Shown piece by piece: positions 35,459 to 44,437 of a stretch of 64,000 nt of DNA. Numbering within the stretch: the stretch's first letter is position 1; the number at the start of each line of letters is the position of its first letter. Made by a program: the position numbers and the translations under genes. Below the pieces are notes generated by a model. The model saw only the letters and a list, made by a program, of their open reading frames with translations, did not search any database and had not been told where the DNA came from. Source of the DNA: JABMQW01 sp964439935 (GTDB taxonomy: Bacteria; Fidelibacterota; Marinisomatia; Marinisomatales; TCS56); the NCBI GenBank assembly GCA_964439935.1, contig CAYTPW010000009.1, forward strand, positions 1 through 64,000, read 5' to 3'.

Positions 35459-37177
35459 CTATCGAATTTGTTCTCCATCAAATAATTCTACAATTCTGTC
35501 AACAACCGCTTCCCGATGTTCCGCCTGCCCCTGATCATCAGATGCAACATCAGGTATCTCTACTTCCATATCGGGCTGCGAATCGATCTCCAGACTTTTG
35601 TCTATCTCAATAAATTTAACTGTTACTGAAAAATCAATCTGCCGCTTTATTATCGCTTCAATCTGATGTTTCTTTTTCTCGATCAGATCCAGGTTGAAAC
35701 GGGACTGGCCTTCTACACCAATCACTATCTGATTATTCTCAATAGCATTAATCCGGCTTTGTTCCAGGATATTTCCAACCGAAGCGCTTTCTTTTTGTAT
35801 ATCCGATAAAATGGCACTCCATTTTCCCTGGAGCATTTCCGGTATGAGTGTATTTTCGACCGGCTGCTCACTGGATTGCTCCGTAGGTCCTGATTCAACC
35901 TGCTCAGCATTTACCGGTACCTGCGGTCGTGACTTTCCACTTACCGGATCCGCTCCCGATTTGGTACTAGCTTGAGTATCGCTATCCTCGATCGCTGGCT
36001 TGTTGTGCACAGTTGATTTTTTGGGAGTAAGAACCGGTTTTGGCAGTGATTCAGTTGGTAATTGTGTCAATAATTGGTCTATTGAAATTGAAGCATCCAT
36101 CTCCAGTAGTTTTAGGACCAGAACCTCAATCAGCAAGTAGGGATTATTTGAACGACGCAGGACTTGTTCTACTTCCAGGAGCAGATTGGCAATACGTAGC
36201 AAGTCACGTCGATCCCAGGAAACCGCATCATCCAAATATCGCTGAGCCAATTCATCAGTCAAGCCTATTACCTTGTGTCCGTCCGGTAAGGTGGCATACA
36301 GCAAATTCCGAATATGTTGGCTAAAACCATTGATAAATTCAGCCACAGGTGTTCCCGATAGTTGAATATCCTCAATCAATTTTAGTGCATCAATGGATGA
36401 TCTGGTCTTGATTGAATTTGACAAACTAAAATGTAAATCAAATGGAATAATTCCAAGTACCTTAATCGTGGCCTTGTATGTAATTGTATCGCCACAGTAG
36501 GCTATAACCTGATCCAGATAACTCAATCCATCCCGCATGCTGCCATCGGCTTTACGTGCCAGGGCTTGAAGAGCTTCTGCCTCGCAAACAACACCTTCAT
36601 CCTTTAAAACCTGTTCTAACCGATCAGCGATAATATTTACAGTAATTCGATTGAAATCATAGCGCTGGCAGCGTGAAATTATTGTCAGTGGAACCTTGTG
36701 GATATCGGTAGTCGCCAGGATAAATTTACCATGTTCAGGCGGCTCTTCTAATGTTTTCAGTAATGCATTAAAAGCGGGACCGGTTAGCATGTGCACTTCA
36801 TCAATAATAAAAATCTTATATGGGGAATTAATAGGAGCATATTTAATCATTTCGCGCAGATTGCGAATTTCCTCGATCCCCCGATTAGAAGCCCCATCGA
36901 TCTCCAGAACATCCATATTACGACTGTCAGCAATTTCAGTACAATTGCTACATTGATTGCAGGGATTACTGGTATGATCATTCTTACAGTTCAATGCAGC
37001 AGCTAAAATTCGTGCCGTGGTTGTTTTACCTACTCCCCGTGGACCGGTAAACAAATATGCCTGTGCAATCCGCTCCTTTTTGAAAGCATTGACCAGCGTA
37101 TCGGTTACATGTTCCTGTCCAACAACATCATCAAATGTTTTCGGTCGCCATTTAAGGGATAATACTTGGTATGCCAT
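35459..37177 (-). CDS. dnaX: DNA polymerase III subunit gamma/tau
   Basis: Clamp-loader ATPase subunit. The 572 residues have a Walker A (FTGPRGVGKTTTARIL, about 43-58), the Cys-rich zinc site CKNDHTSNPCNQCSNC, FIIDEVHMLTGPAFNALLKTLEEPPEH (Walker B and lid), and the sensor region. A Pro/Ser-rich linker (about 370-440) precedes the C-terminal tau-specific part. The gene follows the SRP RNA and leads the ybaB-recR chain. Confidence 0.96.
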   Translation of the reverse strand: MAYQVLSLKWRPKTFDDVVGQEHVTDTLVNAFKKERIAQAYLFTGPRGVGKTTTARILAAALNCKNDHTSNPCNQCSNCTEIADSRNMDVLEIDGASNRGIEEIRNLREMIKYAPINSPYKIFIIDEVHMLTGPAFNALLKTLEEPPEHGKFILATTDIHKVPLTIISRCQRYDFNRITVNIIADRLEQVLKDEGVVCEAEALQALARKADGSMRDGLSYLDQVIAYCGDTITYKATIKVLGIIPFDLHFSLSNSIKTRSSIDALKLIEDIQLSGTPVAEFINGFSQHIRNLLYATLPDGHKVIGLTDELAQRYLDDAVSWDRRDLLRIANLLLEVEQVLRRSNNPYLLIEVLVLKLLEMDASISIDQLLTQLPTESLPKPVLTPKKSTVHNKPAIEDSDTQASTKSGADPVSGKSRPQVPVNAEQVESGPTEQSSEQPVENTLIPEMLQGKWSAILSDIQKESASVGNILEQSRINAIENNQIVIGVEGQSRFNLDLIEKKKHQIEAIIKRQIDFSVTVKFIEIDKSLEIDSQPDMEVEIPDVASDDQGQAEHREAVVDRIVELFDGEQIR

Positions 37178-37202
37178 GCAATTTTATTAGTGTTAAGAAT
37201 GC

Positions 37203-37472
37203 AGTCGTGCACCATCGCTTGACCAGTCTGGAGATTCATCTGATCGCAATAGTTGGCTCCCCTTCAGGATACCGCCACCAATTGACTTCAACACCTACCG
37301 CTGCTCCTTTCCAGGCCTGACGGGATTTAGCGTAAAACCATTGCAACGGTTTGAAGTTTCAACGCCACTTTTCACGATTGCTGAATACAGCACCGGCCGT
37401 ACTTTGGAGTTAAACCCTGCTGTAGCGGATTGCAGGTTACAGGGCACCGCTACCTCCCCGTCTAGCACGACC
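37203..37472 (-). ncRNA. ffs: SRP RNA (long form with Alu domain)
   Basis: RNA of the signal recognition particle. On the minus strand the ends pair (GTCGTGC at 37465-37471 with GCACGAC at 37204-37210). The 5' Alu part contains GGGGAGGTAGCGGTGCCC and CTGCAATCCGCTACAGCAGG. The S domain shows the conserved apical motif GTCAGGCCTGGAAAGG followed by GAGCAGCGG. Length (about 270 nt) fits the long bacterial type seen in Bacillus. It lies just upstream of dnaX, where SRP RNA is often found. Ends are approximate. Confidence 0.9.
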
Positions 37473-37513
37473 ACAATGTCAATTAACGCTCTGGTTTTCG
37501 TCTAATTCTAACG

Positions 37514-37586
<73 letters not shown>

Positions 37587-37834
37587 ATTTGAAAATCAAA
37601 TTGGGACTCAGCAAGCTTTTCGATGAATTCTTGGCAGTTATCTGGATTTACAGCCCCAATGGTCAAATGTCAATTCAAAGAGCGGTGGCGAATTTACAAG
37701 TATGCTCTTACCAAGTCTAACCAAAATATTGCCCGGAAAATGGTTTACGGAAAATATCTGCCATCGATTATTCTCCTTAATCGTAAACTCAATCTATCTT
37801 CCTAAAAAAATACTCTTTAACAAATCTTAGCATA

Positions 37835-38212
37835 TCAATAATAAATCACAATTTTTATTTCATCCAATTCGATCCAATCCCAGAAATTCGATCGATCGAG
37901 TTTGATGACGCCGTCTTGAAAGCTGAATCGCACACGTTTGCGATACAGTGACTCGGTAAACCACTGCGAATTATTTCTTTTGTAATAAATCGCTATATAT
38001 GGCGGACTGTCGGCTTTGAAATCTGGTATTATCAGAGTACAAATCGCCTCGTTAAACTCCCCTTCTTCAGTAATAAATTCCACCTTGGTAAAACTGTATA
38101 CGCGCTTGGTAAGATTTGTGTAATCCCGGTACTTGTGAATTGATTGGCAATCAGCCCATGGCGAACAGGCACAAATTATTGCCAGAAGTAATATACCGTT
38201 CCGCCAATACAT
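37835..38212 (-). CDS. Hypothetical secreted protein
   Basis: The 125 residues have a signal peptide (MYWRNGILLLAIICACSPWADC, cleavage likely near 22). The remainder is strand-rich: VYSFTKVEFITEEGEFNEAICTLIIPDFKADSPPYIAIYYKRNNSQWFTE. No family is recognised. It is 46 bp downstream of the SEWE-type coiled-coil gene and probably belongs to the same transcript. Confidence 0.65.
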   Translation of the reverse strand: MYWRNGILLLAIICACSPWADCQSIHKYRDYTNLTKRVYSFTKVEFITEEGEFNEAICTLIIPDFKADSPPYIAIYYKRNNSQWFTESLYRKRVRFSFQDGVIKLDRSNFWDWIELDEIKIVIYY

Positions 38213-38258
38213 GATTGTATAACAACTCGAACCCAGATCTTATTTCTGTCCGGGAAGC

Positions 38259-38636
38259 TTAACTTTTTTTCTGCTCCAGCATCTCCAATCGACGTTCCCA
38301 CTCACTCATTTCCCGCGCCGGTTCTTCTGTTTCTTCCTCGGCAGGTTCTTCTTCAACTATCTCAGTTTCACTTTCCTGATGTTGAATCATATTCTGTAGT
38401 TGTTCCCGGCGGGTCAGTGACCGCTGTTTTAATTCCACCAGCATTTCATTGACTTCATTATCAAATTCAGCGATTGTCCGCTCCAGGCGATTCAATAATT
38501 CATCCTGCAGAGATACACCATACTGGGAACCAATATTTTCCAGGATGTTGCCCAGTTTTTCACTGATATAATTTGCTGCATCAATTTCTGGTGCTGGTTT
38601 GGGAGCTGTTTTGTTGGTTGTCTTTGCCACTGGCAT
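38259..38636 (-). CDS. SEWE-motif coiled-coil protein (paralog 2)
   Basis: The 125 residues have a helical core (GSQYGVSLQDELLNRLERTIAEFDNEVNEMLVEL). An acidic Glu/Thr/Pro-rich linker follows (about 80-105), then the C-terminal REMSEWERRLEMLEQ. The order and residues mirror the protein at 18336-18656, defining a paralogous pair. The N terminus is Pro/Thr/Ala-rich and carries no signal peptide. It lies 8 bp after a predicted exported protein. The family and role are unknown. Confidence 0.7.
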   Translation of the reverse strand: MPVAKTTNKTAPKPAPEIDAANYISEKLGNILENIGSQYGVSLQDELLNRLERTIAEFDNEVNEMLVELKQRSLTRREQLQNMIQHQESETEIVEEEPAEEETEEPAREMSEWERRLEMLEQKKS

Positions 38637-38644
38637 GTAACCTC

Positions 38645-39445
38645 CTATTCTTCAATATTAATGATTTTCTGCACTTCTTCTGGTGAAAGGGTAAAATGTG
38701 TTTTAGGACTGGTGAGAATATTGACCGCCTCATACATCTCCCGTCCTCCAAGTAGACCTAGCAGTATACCCATAAAACGGTAGTGCCAGCCCATTTCGGG
38801 TACAGGATTGGTATGGCCATTCCAGACTTCAGCCAATCCCAATCCCATCAAAGCACCTGCCGTATAAATCCATTTACGCCAACCATATCGGATATTAAAG
38901 AATTCGCGATATGCTATTCCACTAACTTGATGGTAGGGAAAATCCAGGACTTGAACAGGAGTCTGGATTTGAAGAGAATGGTCAACAGATGGTAGTAAAA
39001 TTCCACGGATCTTTTTACCGCTGACGTGTTTGATGATAACATATTGTCCGGTGGGTATCTCCTCCAGAATTTCACTCGTTCTTAAATATGTTAGATTTTC
39101 ATAAATCTCTTGCCGATCCTTCATCGTAATAGCCGGTTTACGATCAATCATGTGTTTTAACCTGATAAATTTATCGAAAGTATAATTCAGGGTTTTAATT
39201 TTGATCCTTCCAGATTTCAGATAGGCAATTTTCACTTGGTAAGTATCATCAGGCAATGCAAAAATCTGGGCGCTCTCAAACCCAATCACATCTTGGAAGA
39301 TTCCAAAAACGATATTCTCTTCCGCATCGATTGTTGTGCCAACCTTGGCGCTGAGAGGTATGATCTCCGGTGACTGGGAAGTTGCCCAACTTGCCAGTAA
39401 TAAACCGATAATCAGGATTGTCTTATAAAACCGCCAGCAATTCAT
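38645..39445 (-). CDS. Hypothetical exported protein
   Basis: The 266 residues start with a signal peptide (FYKTILIIGLLLASWATS). The middle is strand-rich, with KTLNYTFDKFIRLKHMIDRKPAITMKDRQEIYENL and GQYVIIKHVSGKKIRGILLPS. A hydrophobic segment around 193-202 and a final helix with SPEEVQKIINIEE follow. I do not recognise a domain. Its start overlaps the end of the SelW-type gene by 23 bp, and it precedes the SEWE gene, so all of these seem to be one transcript. Confidence 0.65.
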   Translation of the reverse strand: MNCWRFYKTILIIGLLLASWATSQSPEIIPLSAKVGTTIDAEENIVFGIFQDVIGFESAQIFALPDDTYQVKIAYLKSGRIKIKTLNYTFDKFIRLKHMIDRKPAITMKDRQEIYENLTYLRTSEILEEIPTGQYVIIKHVSGKKIRGILLPSVDHSLQIQTPVQVLDFPYHQVSGIAYREFFNIRYGWRKWIYTAGALMGLGLAEVWNGHTNPVPEMGWHYRFMGILLGLLGGREMYEAVNILTSPKTHFTLSPEEVQKIINIEE

Positions 39446-39644
39446 CTAATTCCGGAAAACGTCCCGATTCTTTTTTTGAGAAAATCAGTTTATCATTTTT
39501 GGTCACCTCAAAAACGCCGCCTCCGGAAGGAATTAACGTCATTGACTTAATCTTATTTCCATATTTAGTTAAAATGTCCACAGCCACACTGGCTGCTCTA
39601 GGTAAATAATTTCAGGCATTACAATATTCAATGCTTACATGCAT
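39423..39644 (-). CDS. Rdx/SelW-type protein read through an in-frame UGA (probable selenoprotein, CxxU)
   Basis: A frame of 73 codons plus stop starts at ATG 39644 with AAAGGAG upstream. Codon 11 is TGA (39614-39612). Read as selenocysteine (U), it gives MHVSIEYCNAUNYLPRAA, then IKSMTLIPSGGGVFEVT, LIFSKKESGRFPELDELL and a normal TAA. This is the complete layout of SelW/Rdx thiol-redox proteins: the CxxC or CxxU motif near residue 8-11 and the GGVFEV and GRFPE motifs. The U falls on the second redox residue, where SelW selenoproteins carry it. A hairpin with a G in the loop follows (39578-39602). A single Cys-to-stop mutation (TGT or TGC to TGA) in a pseudogene is the main alternative, but the frame is otherwise intact. 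Automated gene callers would stop at the TGA and miss it. Confidence 0.72.
39578..39602 (-). promoter_or_regulatory. Candidate bacterial SECIS hairpin in the SelW-type gene
   Basis: On the minus strand, 16 bases after the UGA, CAGCC (39595-39591) pairs with GGCTG (39585-39581) around a loop AGTGT (39590-39586). A wobble G-T pair and two further C-G pairs below a bulge extend it. The loop begins 21 bases after the UGA and has G as its second base. Distance and loop G agree with what I recall of bacterial SECIS elements, which lie inside the coding region. The stem is short, so this is a candidate only. Confidence 0.5.
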
Positions 39645-39727
39645 AAATTACTAAACTCCTTTCTTCTAGGTGATTTTACCTTTCAATTTTAGTACTAAAC
39701 CAGACAGATTTTAAACACTTGAGTTGA

Positions 39728-41959
39728 TCATAATTTAAAAGCTGTCTCGATTGTTGTTTGTTTGATCGGGATTAATTCACCGGTCCCATCATCGCGGTAG
39801 AACTGGCGAAAATCCCAAATCATACTAACTCCGGATGCAATGGCATATCCGACCCGGTAGCCAATGATTGTATTGATGCTGGGATTAGCAAAATCAAATG
39901 GATTTGAGTCATTGTTACGCTGGTAGTAAGCACGCGCTTCACTCAATTTCGGAATCAGATCTGGTTTGATCTCAAGTCCAGCATTGAAACTGTTATACTC
40001 TAACGTATCCTTTACCATATTGGTGTAGGATGCATCGACCCGGACAAGATCGAACAGATTAATACCGGCTGATCCGTAAAAACCCGACATTGACATATCT
40101 GAATTTTCCTCACCAAATACCTGCATATCCTTGGTCCGAACAATTGTCGAAAAACCATCATTAATCGGGACAACCCGTGTTATATCGTAAGATTGATCAA
40201 AAAAGCGCGGCACGAAATAACCTGATTTAATCCGGTATTCAACATTAATATTAATCATACTGAACAGGGTTGCCTTAAGACCCGGTATTGTAATTCCGTC
40301 ACCTGATCTTGCTTCCGGTCGGTAAAAGGCTGTTCCCGAATCGCCATCCGCCGGAAAACTAAGGTGGTTCCATTCTGTATATACGGTCAACTGTGCCGAT
40401 TTTAATTTGATAATTGGGTAACCTATATCCAATCCATACCCAAAGGCCTGAGCCTGGCTCCCCTGTGCGCTGAATGGTTCACTCTTTAAAATGACCTCTG
40501 TATCACTGCCACCGATCCATGGATCAAAATATTCATCATCGTCAGAATTAGGATCCCATAATATTGAATCGGTTCCGGCATGGGGATCCGGAATTCCATC
40601 ACCATCCGTATCGTTCCAGAATAGCTTGTCATTGGGGTAATCATCAAAAGCATCGGGGTAACTATCATCATCGCTGTCAACCAATCCGGAGAATTGATTC
40701 ATATCCATCACAAAATTGACACCGAATGTGAGCGGAAAATTCCTGGAGACTGTATATGAACTTCTGAGACCCATTAATGTACCACCGCGGGAAAAATCCT
40801 TCACATTTGACAAGAAAATTTCAACGCCAAATGATCCAAAACCAAATCCACTGTTGACACCTATCTGGCGCACAGTCGGAAATTCCATCATATTGGAATA
40901 ACCACTGAGAATACCGCCATAACCCAGAGTTACGTTTTCCAGAGCGCCCAATTTAATCCAGAAGGGATCGCCTTTATCGGCCCAGCGGATGTAGAGGAAT
41001 TTATCCACGATATCCGAAGCTTCATTCCACTCCTCCTGGCGGATATTACCTTCATTATCGAGGTAAATAACAAGATCAAATCCCAATCCTAGCTTACCAA
41101 TTTTCAGTTCAGGTCGGAAAGCTAGCTGATTATACACAATTCCATCAATCGTCACTGAACCGACACCAAAGCCCATTCCAAATGGTTTTGACGGTGGCGA
41201 AGGAGTCGATTGCGGGACATCAGTATCCGGTGTCTCCGGGCTGGTTTCAGGCTCCGGTGCGGGTGCCTGTTCCGGCAGCACTTCCTGTGGGAATTCTTCC
41301 GGTATCGCTTCTCCCGGAGCTGGGGAATACTGTTCAATTAACTGATCCAGTTCCCCGGTTCCGACATCAGGATCGGGATCGATGGGGAATTCAGTTGGCG
41401 TGGCCGGTGCGGAGATAACATTTCCGGTTGGACTGGATAATGCTTTTTGTCCCGGTCCAATTTCCACGGACTGTCCGCTGACCAGATTGAAAACATCAAA
41501 GATTCCCTCCTGGCCGTAAAACTGGTCGATCCCGCTGGCATCCACAATTGCAGCAAAGATGGTACCCTTCACCGATGCCACTGACGTGGGAGTTTGAACC
41601 CGGAAAGTTTTAGTCCTGTTTTCTTTATTGATATCGTTGATAATTGTGCCTATTTCTATATCGATTGTACGGGTATTCTCAGTATCAACGAACTGGAACT
41701 GAGTATTTTCCTTCATTTTAATTACGGATTTGTCATCAAGATACATAACGACTGCAAAACTGGCTGATTCGACACGCACGATATCACCGTTACTGATCCC
41801 GAATCCTGGCTTTACTAATGTATTAAAAGCCTCCGCAGCAACTTTTTTCAATTTGACCGAACCGTTTACTTTGATAACCCGGGCAATCGGCGTGGCTCCG
41901 ATTATTTGAAAAAAAAGTGCCACTCCCAAAATTTGGAGTAAATATTTTTTTGCCAACAT
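39728..41959 (-). CDS. FecR-domain outer-membrane-type protein (paralog 2)
   Basis: The 743 residues have a signal peptide (ILGVALFFQIIGATP) and a FecR-type domain (about 25-165: ARVIKVNGSVKLKKVA, KTFRVQTPTSVASVKGTIFAAIV). A Pro/Glu-rich linker follows (about 180-255). The C-terminal half is made of amphipathic strands of outer-membrane beta-barrel character (GVGSVTIDGIVYNQLAFRPELKIGKLGLG, FQFYRDD-like ending). An Asp-rich segment (SDDDSYPDAFDDYPND and TDGDGIPDPHAG) resembles calcium-binding thrombospondin type 3 repeats. It is 42% or more similar by eye to the neighbour at 42170-44437 across its length, so it arose by tandem duplication. GGAGGACCGG precedes the ATG. It is not a sigma regulator because no sensor/sigma partner is nearby. 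Its function is unknown. Confidence 0.78.
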   Translation of the reverse strand: MLAKKYLLQILGVALFFQIIGATPIARVIKVNGSVKLKKVAAEAFNTLVKPGFGISNGDIVRVESASFAVVMYLDDKSVIKMKENTQFQFVDTENTRTIDIEIGTIINDINKENRTKTFRVQTPTSVASVKGTIFAAIVDASGIDQFYGQEGIFDVFNLVSGQSVEIGPGQKALSSPTGNVISAPATPTEFPIDPDPDVGTGELDQLIEQYSPAPGEAIPEEFPQEVLPEQAPAPEPETSPETPDTDVPQSTPSPPSKPFGMGFGVGSVTIDGIVYNQLAFRPELKIGKLGLGFDLVIYLDNEGNIRQEEWNEASDIVDKFLYIRWADKGDPFWIKLGALENVTLGYGGILSGYSNMMEFPTVRQIGVNSGFGFGSFGVEIFLSNVKDFSRGGTLMGLRSSYTVSRNFPLTFGVNFVMDMNQFSGLVDSDDDSYPDAFDDYPNDKLFWNDTDGDGIPDPHAGTDSILWDPNSDDDEYFDPWIGGSDTEVILKSEPFSAQGSQAQAFGYGLDIGYPIIKLKSAQLTVYTEWNHLSFPADGDSGTAFYRPEARSGDGITIPGLKATLFSMININVEYRIKSGYFVPRFFDQSYDITRVVPINDGFSTIVRTKDMQVFGEENSDMSMSGFYGSAGINLFDLVRVDASYTNMVKDTLEYNSFNAGLEIKPDLIPKLSEARAYYQRNNDSNPFDFANPSINTIIGYRVGYAIASGVSMIWDFRQFYRDDGTGELIPIKQTTIETAFKL

Positions 41960-42000
41960 AAAAACCGGTCCTCCGCAGAATAGTTATTGATCCCTGAAAG

Positions 42001-42024
42001 CACTTACGGTGGAATTTAAGTGCC
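42001..42024 (-). other. Hairpin upstream of FecR-type paralog 2
   Basis: GCACTTA (42001-42007) pairs with TAAGTGC (42018-42024) around a 10-base loop. It lies 41 bp before the start of the gene at 39728-41959. It could be a leader structure, but no regulatory role can be assigned. Confidence 0.35.
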
Positions 42025-42107
42025 CCTGAAATCTGGCAACGTGAGGAAGTTCACGTCGAACTGATTGTGATTAATTTATTGCTAAATCCAATTAAAAGGA
42101 AGAATAC

Positions 42108-42137
42108 AATCAGGGGCAAGTGAACATGCCCCTGATT
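42108..42137 (-). terminator. Probable terminator hairpin after FecR-type paralog 1
   Basis: AATCAGGGGCA (42108-42118) pairs perfectly with TGCCCCTGATT (42127-42137) over 11 bp, with an 8-base loop. It lies 32 bp downstream of the stop at 42170. The minus-strand tail is T-rich (GTATTCTTCCTTTT) but not a clean T run, so termination may be partial. Confidence 0.6.
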
Positions 42138-42169
42138 GATGAAAGCATCGTGATCTGACTAGAGATCAG

Positions 42170-44437
42170 CTAAAAATTAAATACCGTTTCAATAGTGGTT
42201 TGCGCGATTGGTTCCAACCCATCACCGGTATCGCGGTAAAACTGACTGAAGTCCCAGATCAGGCTAACACCAGCACTGATTTCATACCCCAGCCGATAGC
42301 CAAAAACTGTGTTTTCAGAGGGATTATTAAAATCAAATGGATCAGCGTCGTTATTCCGAATATAATAAGCTCTAGCCTCGCTTAATTTAGGAATCCAATC
42401 GGTGTTCAGTCCAGCTACCGCGGTAAAGCTGCGCACTGTATCGGTTTCAGCCTTCATGTTGGCATAGGAGGCCGACACATTGGCAAAGCCAAAGATATCC
42501 CAACCGGCGGATCCAAAGTAACCTGATAGGTCAGAATCGTCGACCAAAACTAACATGTCTTTGGTATATATCTCTGTTTCGCCCTGTGAATTTCTCATTG
42601 ATATTACGCGCGAAATATCATATGACTGGTCGAAGAAACGGGGAACGAAATAACCGGTCTTATAACGATATTCGGCATTAATCTGTATCATTTTGAATAG
42701 AGTCAGCTTTACACCAGGAATAGTTATACCTGTTCCTGACTGGGTATCGCGTCCTATGAATTGAGTCCCGGAGGCGCTAGCAGATGGAAATATCAAATGA
42801 TTCATCTCTGAGTAGATATCGATCCCAATAATATTATTACTGAAAACGGGATAACCGACGTCAAATGCAAAGCCAAATGCTCTTGCATTGTTATTTTCCG
42901 TACTAAAGGGATCATTGACTAATTCAATGAGTGAATCAGGAATGACATCGTAATACGCACTCATATCAATTCCAGTAATAGATTCTATATTCTGCCAGTA
43001 CTCTAAGATAGCCGGACCAGCCACATCTGGATAATCATCCCCATCTCTATTTGTTTCAGCTGGATCATTATCAGCGAGTCCATCATCATCACTATCTTTC
43101 CAATACTCTTCCTGATCTGGAAATTTGTCAAATACGTCGGGATAATTATCTCCATCACGATCCTTTAATCCCGAAAACTGATTAATATCCACCACCAGAT
43201 TAGCTCCAACTGTCAGCGGTAAAGCCTTCGAGAATTTATAGGAAGCCCTGGCACCCAGCAGAGTACCACCACGCATCAAATCTTTAACATTAGAAAGGAA
43301 AATTTCTGTGTTGATTTTTTCCTTGAACTGCATCCCCATGTTAACGCCCAGCTGCCGGACTGACGGATACTCCATCATATTTGAATATCCATTCAACAAT
43401 CCGCCATAACCAAGTGTCACAGTCGGTAATGTTCCAAATCTGACCCAGAATGGATCACCTTTTTGGGCCCAGCTGAGATACATGATTTTATCCATGATCA
43501 CGCTGGGATCATTCTTAACATCCCAGTCATCCTTGCGGACATTCCCTTCATTATCGATATACAGGACTATATCGAGGCCTACACCCAGTTTGCCGAATTT
43601 TAACTCAGGTCGTAAGGCAAATTGATTGTAGATCACACCATCGATAGTAACAGAACCGATTCCCAATCCGAAATTATAGGGGCTGTCTTCAGCGGCTTCC
43701 CCGGTATCTTCCGGTGGAGCGACTTCCTCAGGCACTGGTTGAGTTTCATCTGGAGTAACTTCCTCGGCACCAGTATCCTCCACTTCGGCGTCTTCGTCAT
43801 CAATTTCTTCGTCAGAATCCGGTTCTGGTTCAGGTTGTGGTTCCGGCTCAGCATCCGGGTCGCTGGGATATTCATTCGGCAGTGCCGGAGCCTGAATCAA
43901 AGCACCGGCAATATTTGAAATCGCTTTCTGACCGGCGCCGATCGATACAATTTGCTGACTGATCAGATTCAATACTTCGACCAGACCACTGGACCCTAAG
44001 AACTGGTCAACACCAAATATGGAATTTACTATCGCCGTAAATTCAGTACCTTTCACCGAGGCAACAGATGTTGGTGTTTCAATCCGAAATGTTTTAGACC
44101 TACCCTCAGTGGCGATCTGATTGATCAGTGTTCCATTTTCAATTTTCAGTGTACGGCTGCTTTCTGAATCCACGAATTCGAATTCGGAATTCTCTTTAAC
44201 CTTAATAACCGACCGGTCATCGATAAATACCACCACAGCGAATCCTAGTTCGCCAACTTTCAGGGCATCACCATTGTTAATGGCAACTCCTGGCGCGGCG
44301 GCTTCTGCAAACTCGGGTCCACCCAGCCTTTTAATATTTACTTCACCTTGAGCTTTCATTACCCGGGCAATGGATTCGGCTACAGTAAATCCGGTCATCA
44401 GACAAATGACCATTAAACAAATAATTATTTTTTTCAT
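42170..44437 (-). CDS. FecR-domain outer-membrane-type protein (paralog 1)
   Basis: The 755 residues have the same layout as the downstream paralog. A signal peptide (MKKIIICLMVICLMTGFTVA) comes first. A FecR-type domain follows (about 22-165: ARVMKAQGEVNIKRLGG, FRIETPTSVASVKGTEFTAIV). Then come an extremely acidic Glu/Asp/Pro linker (about 195-250), strands typical of an outer-membrane barrel (GIGSVTIDGVIYNQFALRPELKFGKLGVGLDIVLYID), and an Asp-rich calcium-type segment (KDRDGDNYPDVFDKFPDQ, KDSDDDGLADNDPAETNRDGDDYPD). The C terminus ends DFSQFYRDTGDGLEPIAQTTIETVFNF, close to the paralog. The terminal Phe is typical of barrel proteins. Probably surface-exposed; function unknown. Confidence 0.78.
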   Translation of the reverse strand: MKKIIICLMVICLMTGFTVAESIARVMKAQGEVNIKRLGGPEFAEAAAPGVAINNGDALKVGELGFAVVVFIDDRSVIKVKENSEFEFVDSESSRTLKIENGTLINQIATEGRSKTFRIETPTSVASVKGTEFTAIVNSIFGVDQFLGSSGLVEVLNLISQQIVSIGAGQKAISNIAGALIQAPALPNEYPSDPDAEPEPQPEPEPDSDEEIDDEDAEVEDTGAEEVTPDETQPVPEEVAPPEDTGEAAEDSPYNFGLGIGSVTIDGVIYNQFALRPELKFGKLGVGLDIVLYIDNEGNVRKDDWDVKNDPSVIMDKIMYLSWAQKGDPFWVRFGTLPTVTLGYGGLLNGYSNMMEYPSVRQLGVNMGMQFKEKINTEIFLSNVKDLMRGGTLLGARASYKFSKALPLTVGANLVVDINQFSGLKDRDGDNYPDVFDKFPDQEEYWKDSDDDGLADNDPAETNRDGDDYPDVAGPAILEYWQNIESITGIDMSAYYDVIPDSLIELVNDPFSTENNNARAFGFAFDVGYPVFSNNIIGIDIYSEMNHLIFPSASASGTQFIGRDTQSGTGITIPGVKLTLFKMIQINAEYRYKTGYFVPRFFDQSYDISRVISMRNSQGETEIYTKDMLVLVDDSDLSGYFGSAGWDIFGFANVSASYANMKAETDTVRSFTAVAGLNTDWIPKLSEARAYYIRNNDADPFDFNNPSENTVFGYRLGYEISAGVSLIWDFSQFYRDTGDGLEPIAQTTIETVFNF

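Noticed and set aside
36010..36030. A run of six A in dnaX near codon 385, at the junction where a shorter gamma subunit would end, with a -1 frame stop soon after
   Set aside because: The 0-frame codons are CCC AAA AAA, so a -1 slip needs a mismatched CAA pairing. A six-base run is short for transcriptional slippage. Possible but not supported.
37623..37805. Plus-strand frame of 60 codons after tRNA-Ala
   Set aside because: No ribosome binding site, no recognisable pattern, and composition like intergenic DNA.
39418..39609. A plus-strand open frame of about 63 codons overlapping the SelW-type gene
   Set aside because: It is the antisense of a strongly conserved coding frame (GGGVFEV, GRFPE) and has no good ribosome binding site or signature, so I call it a shadow.
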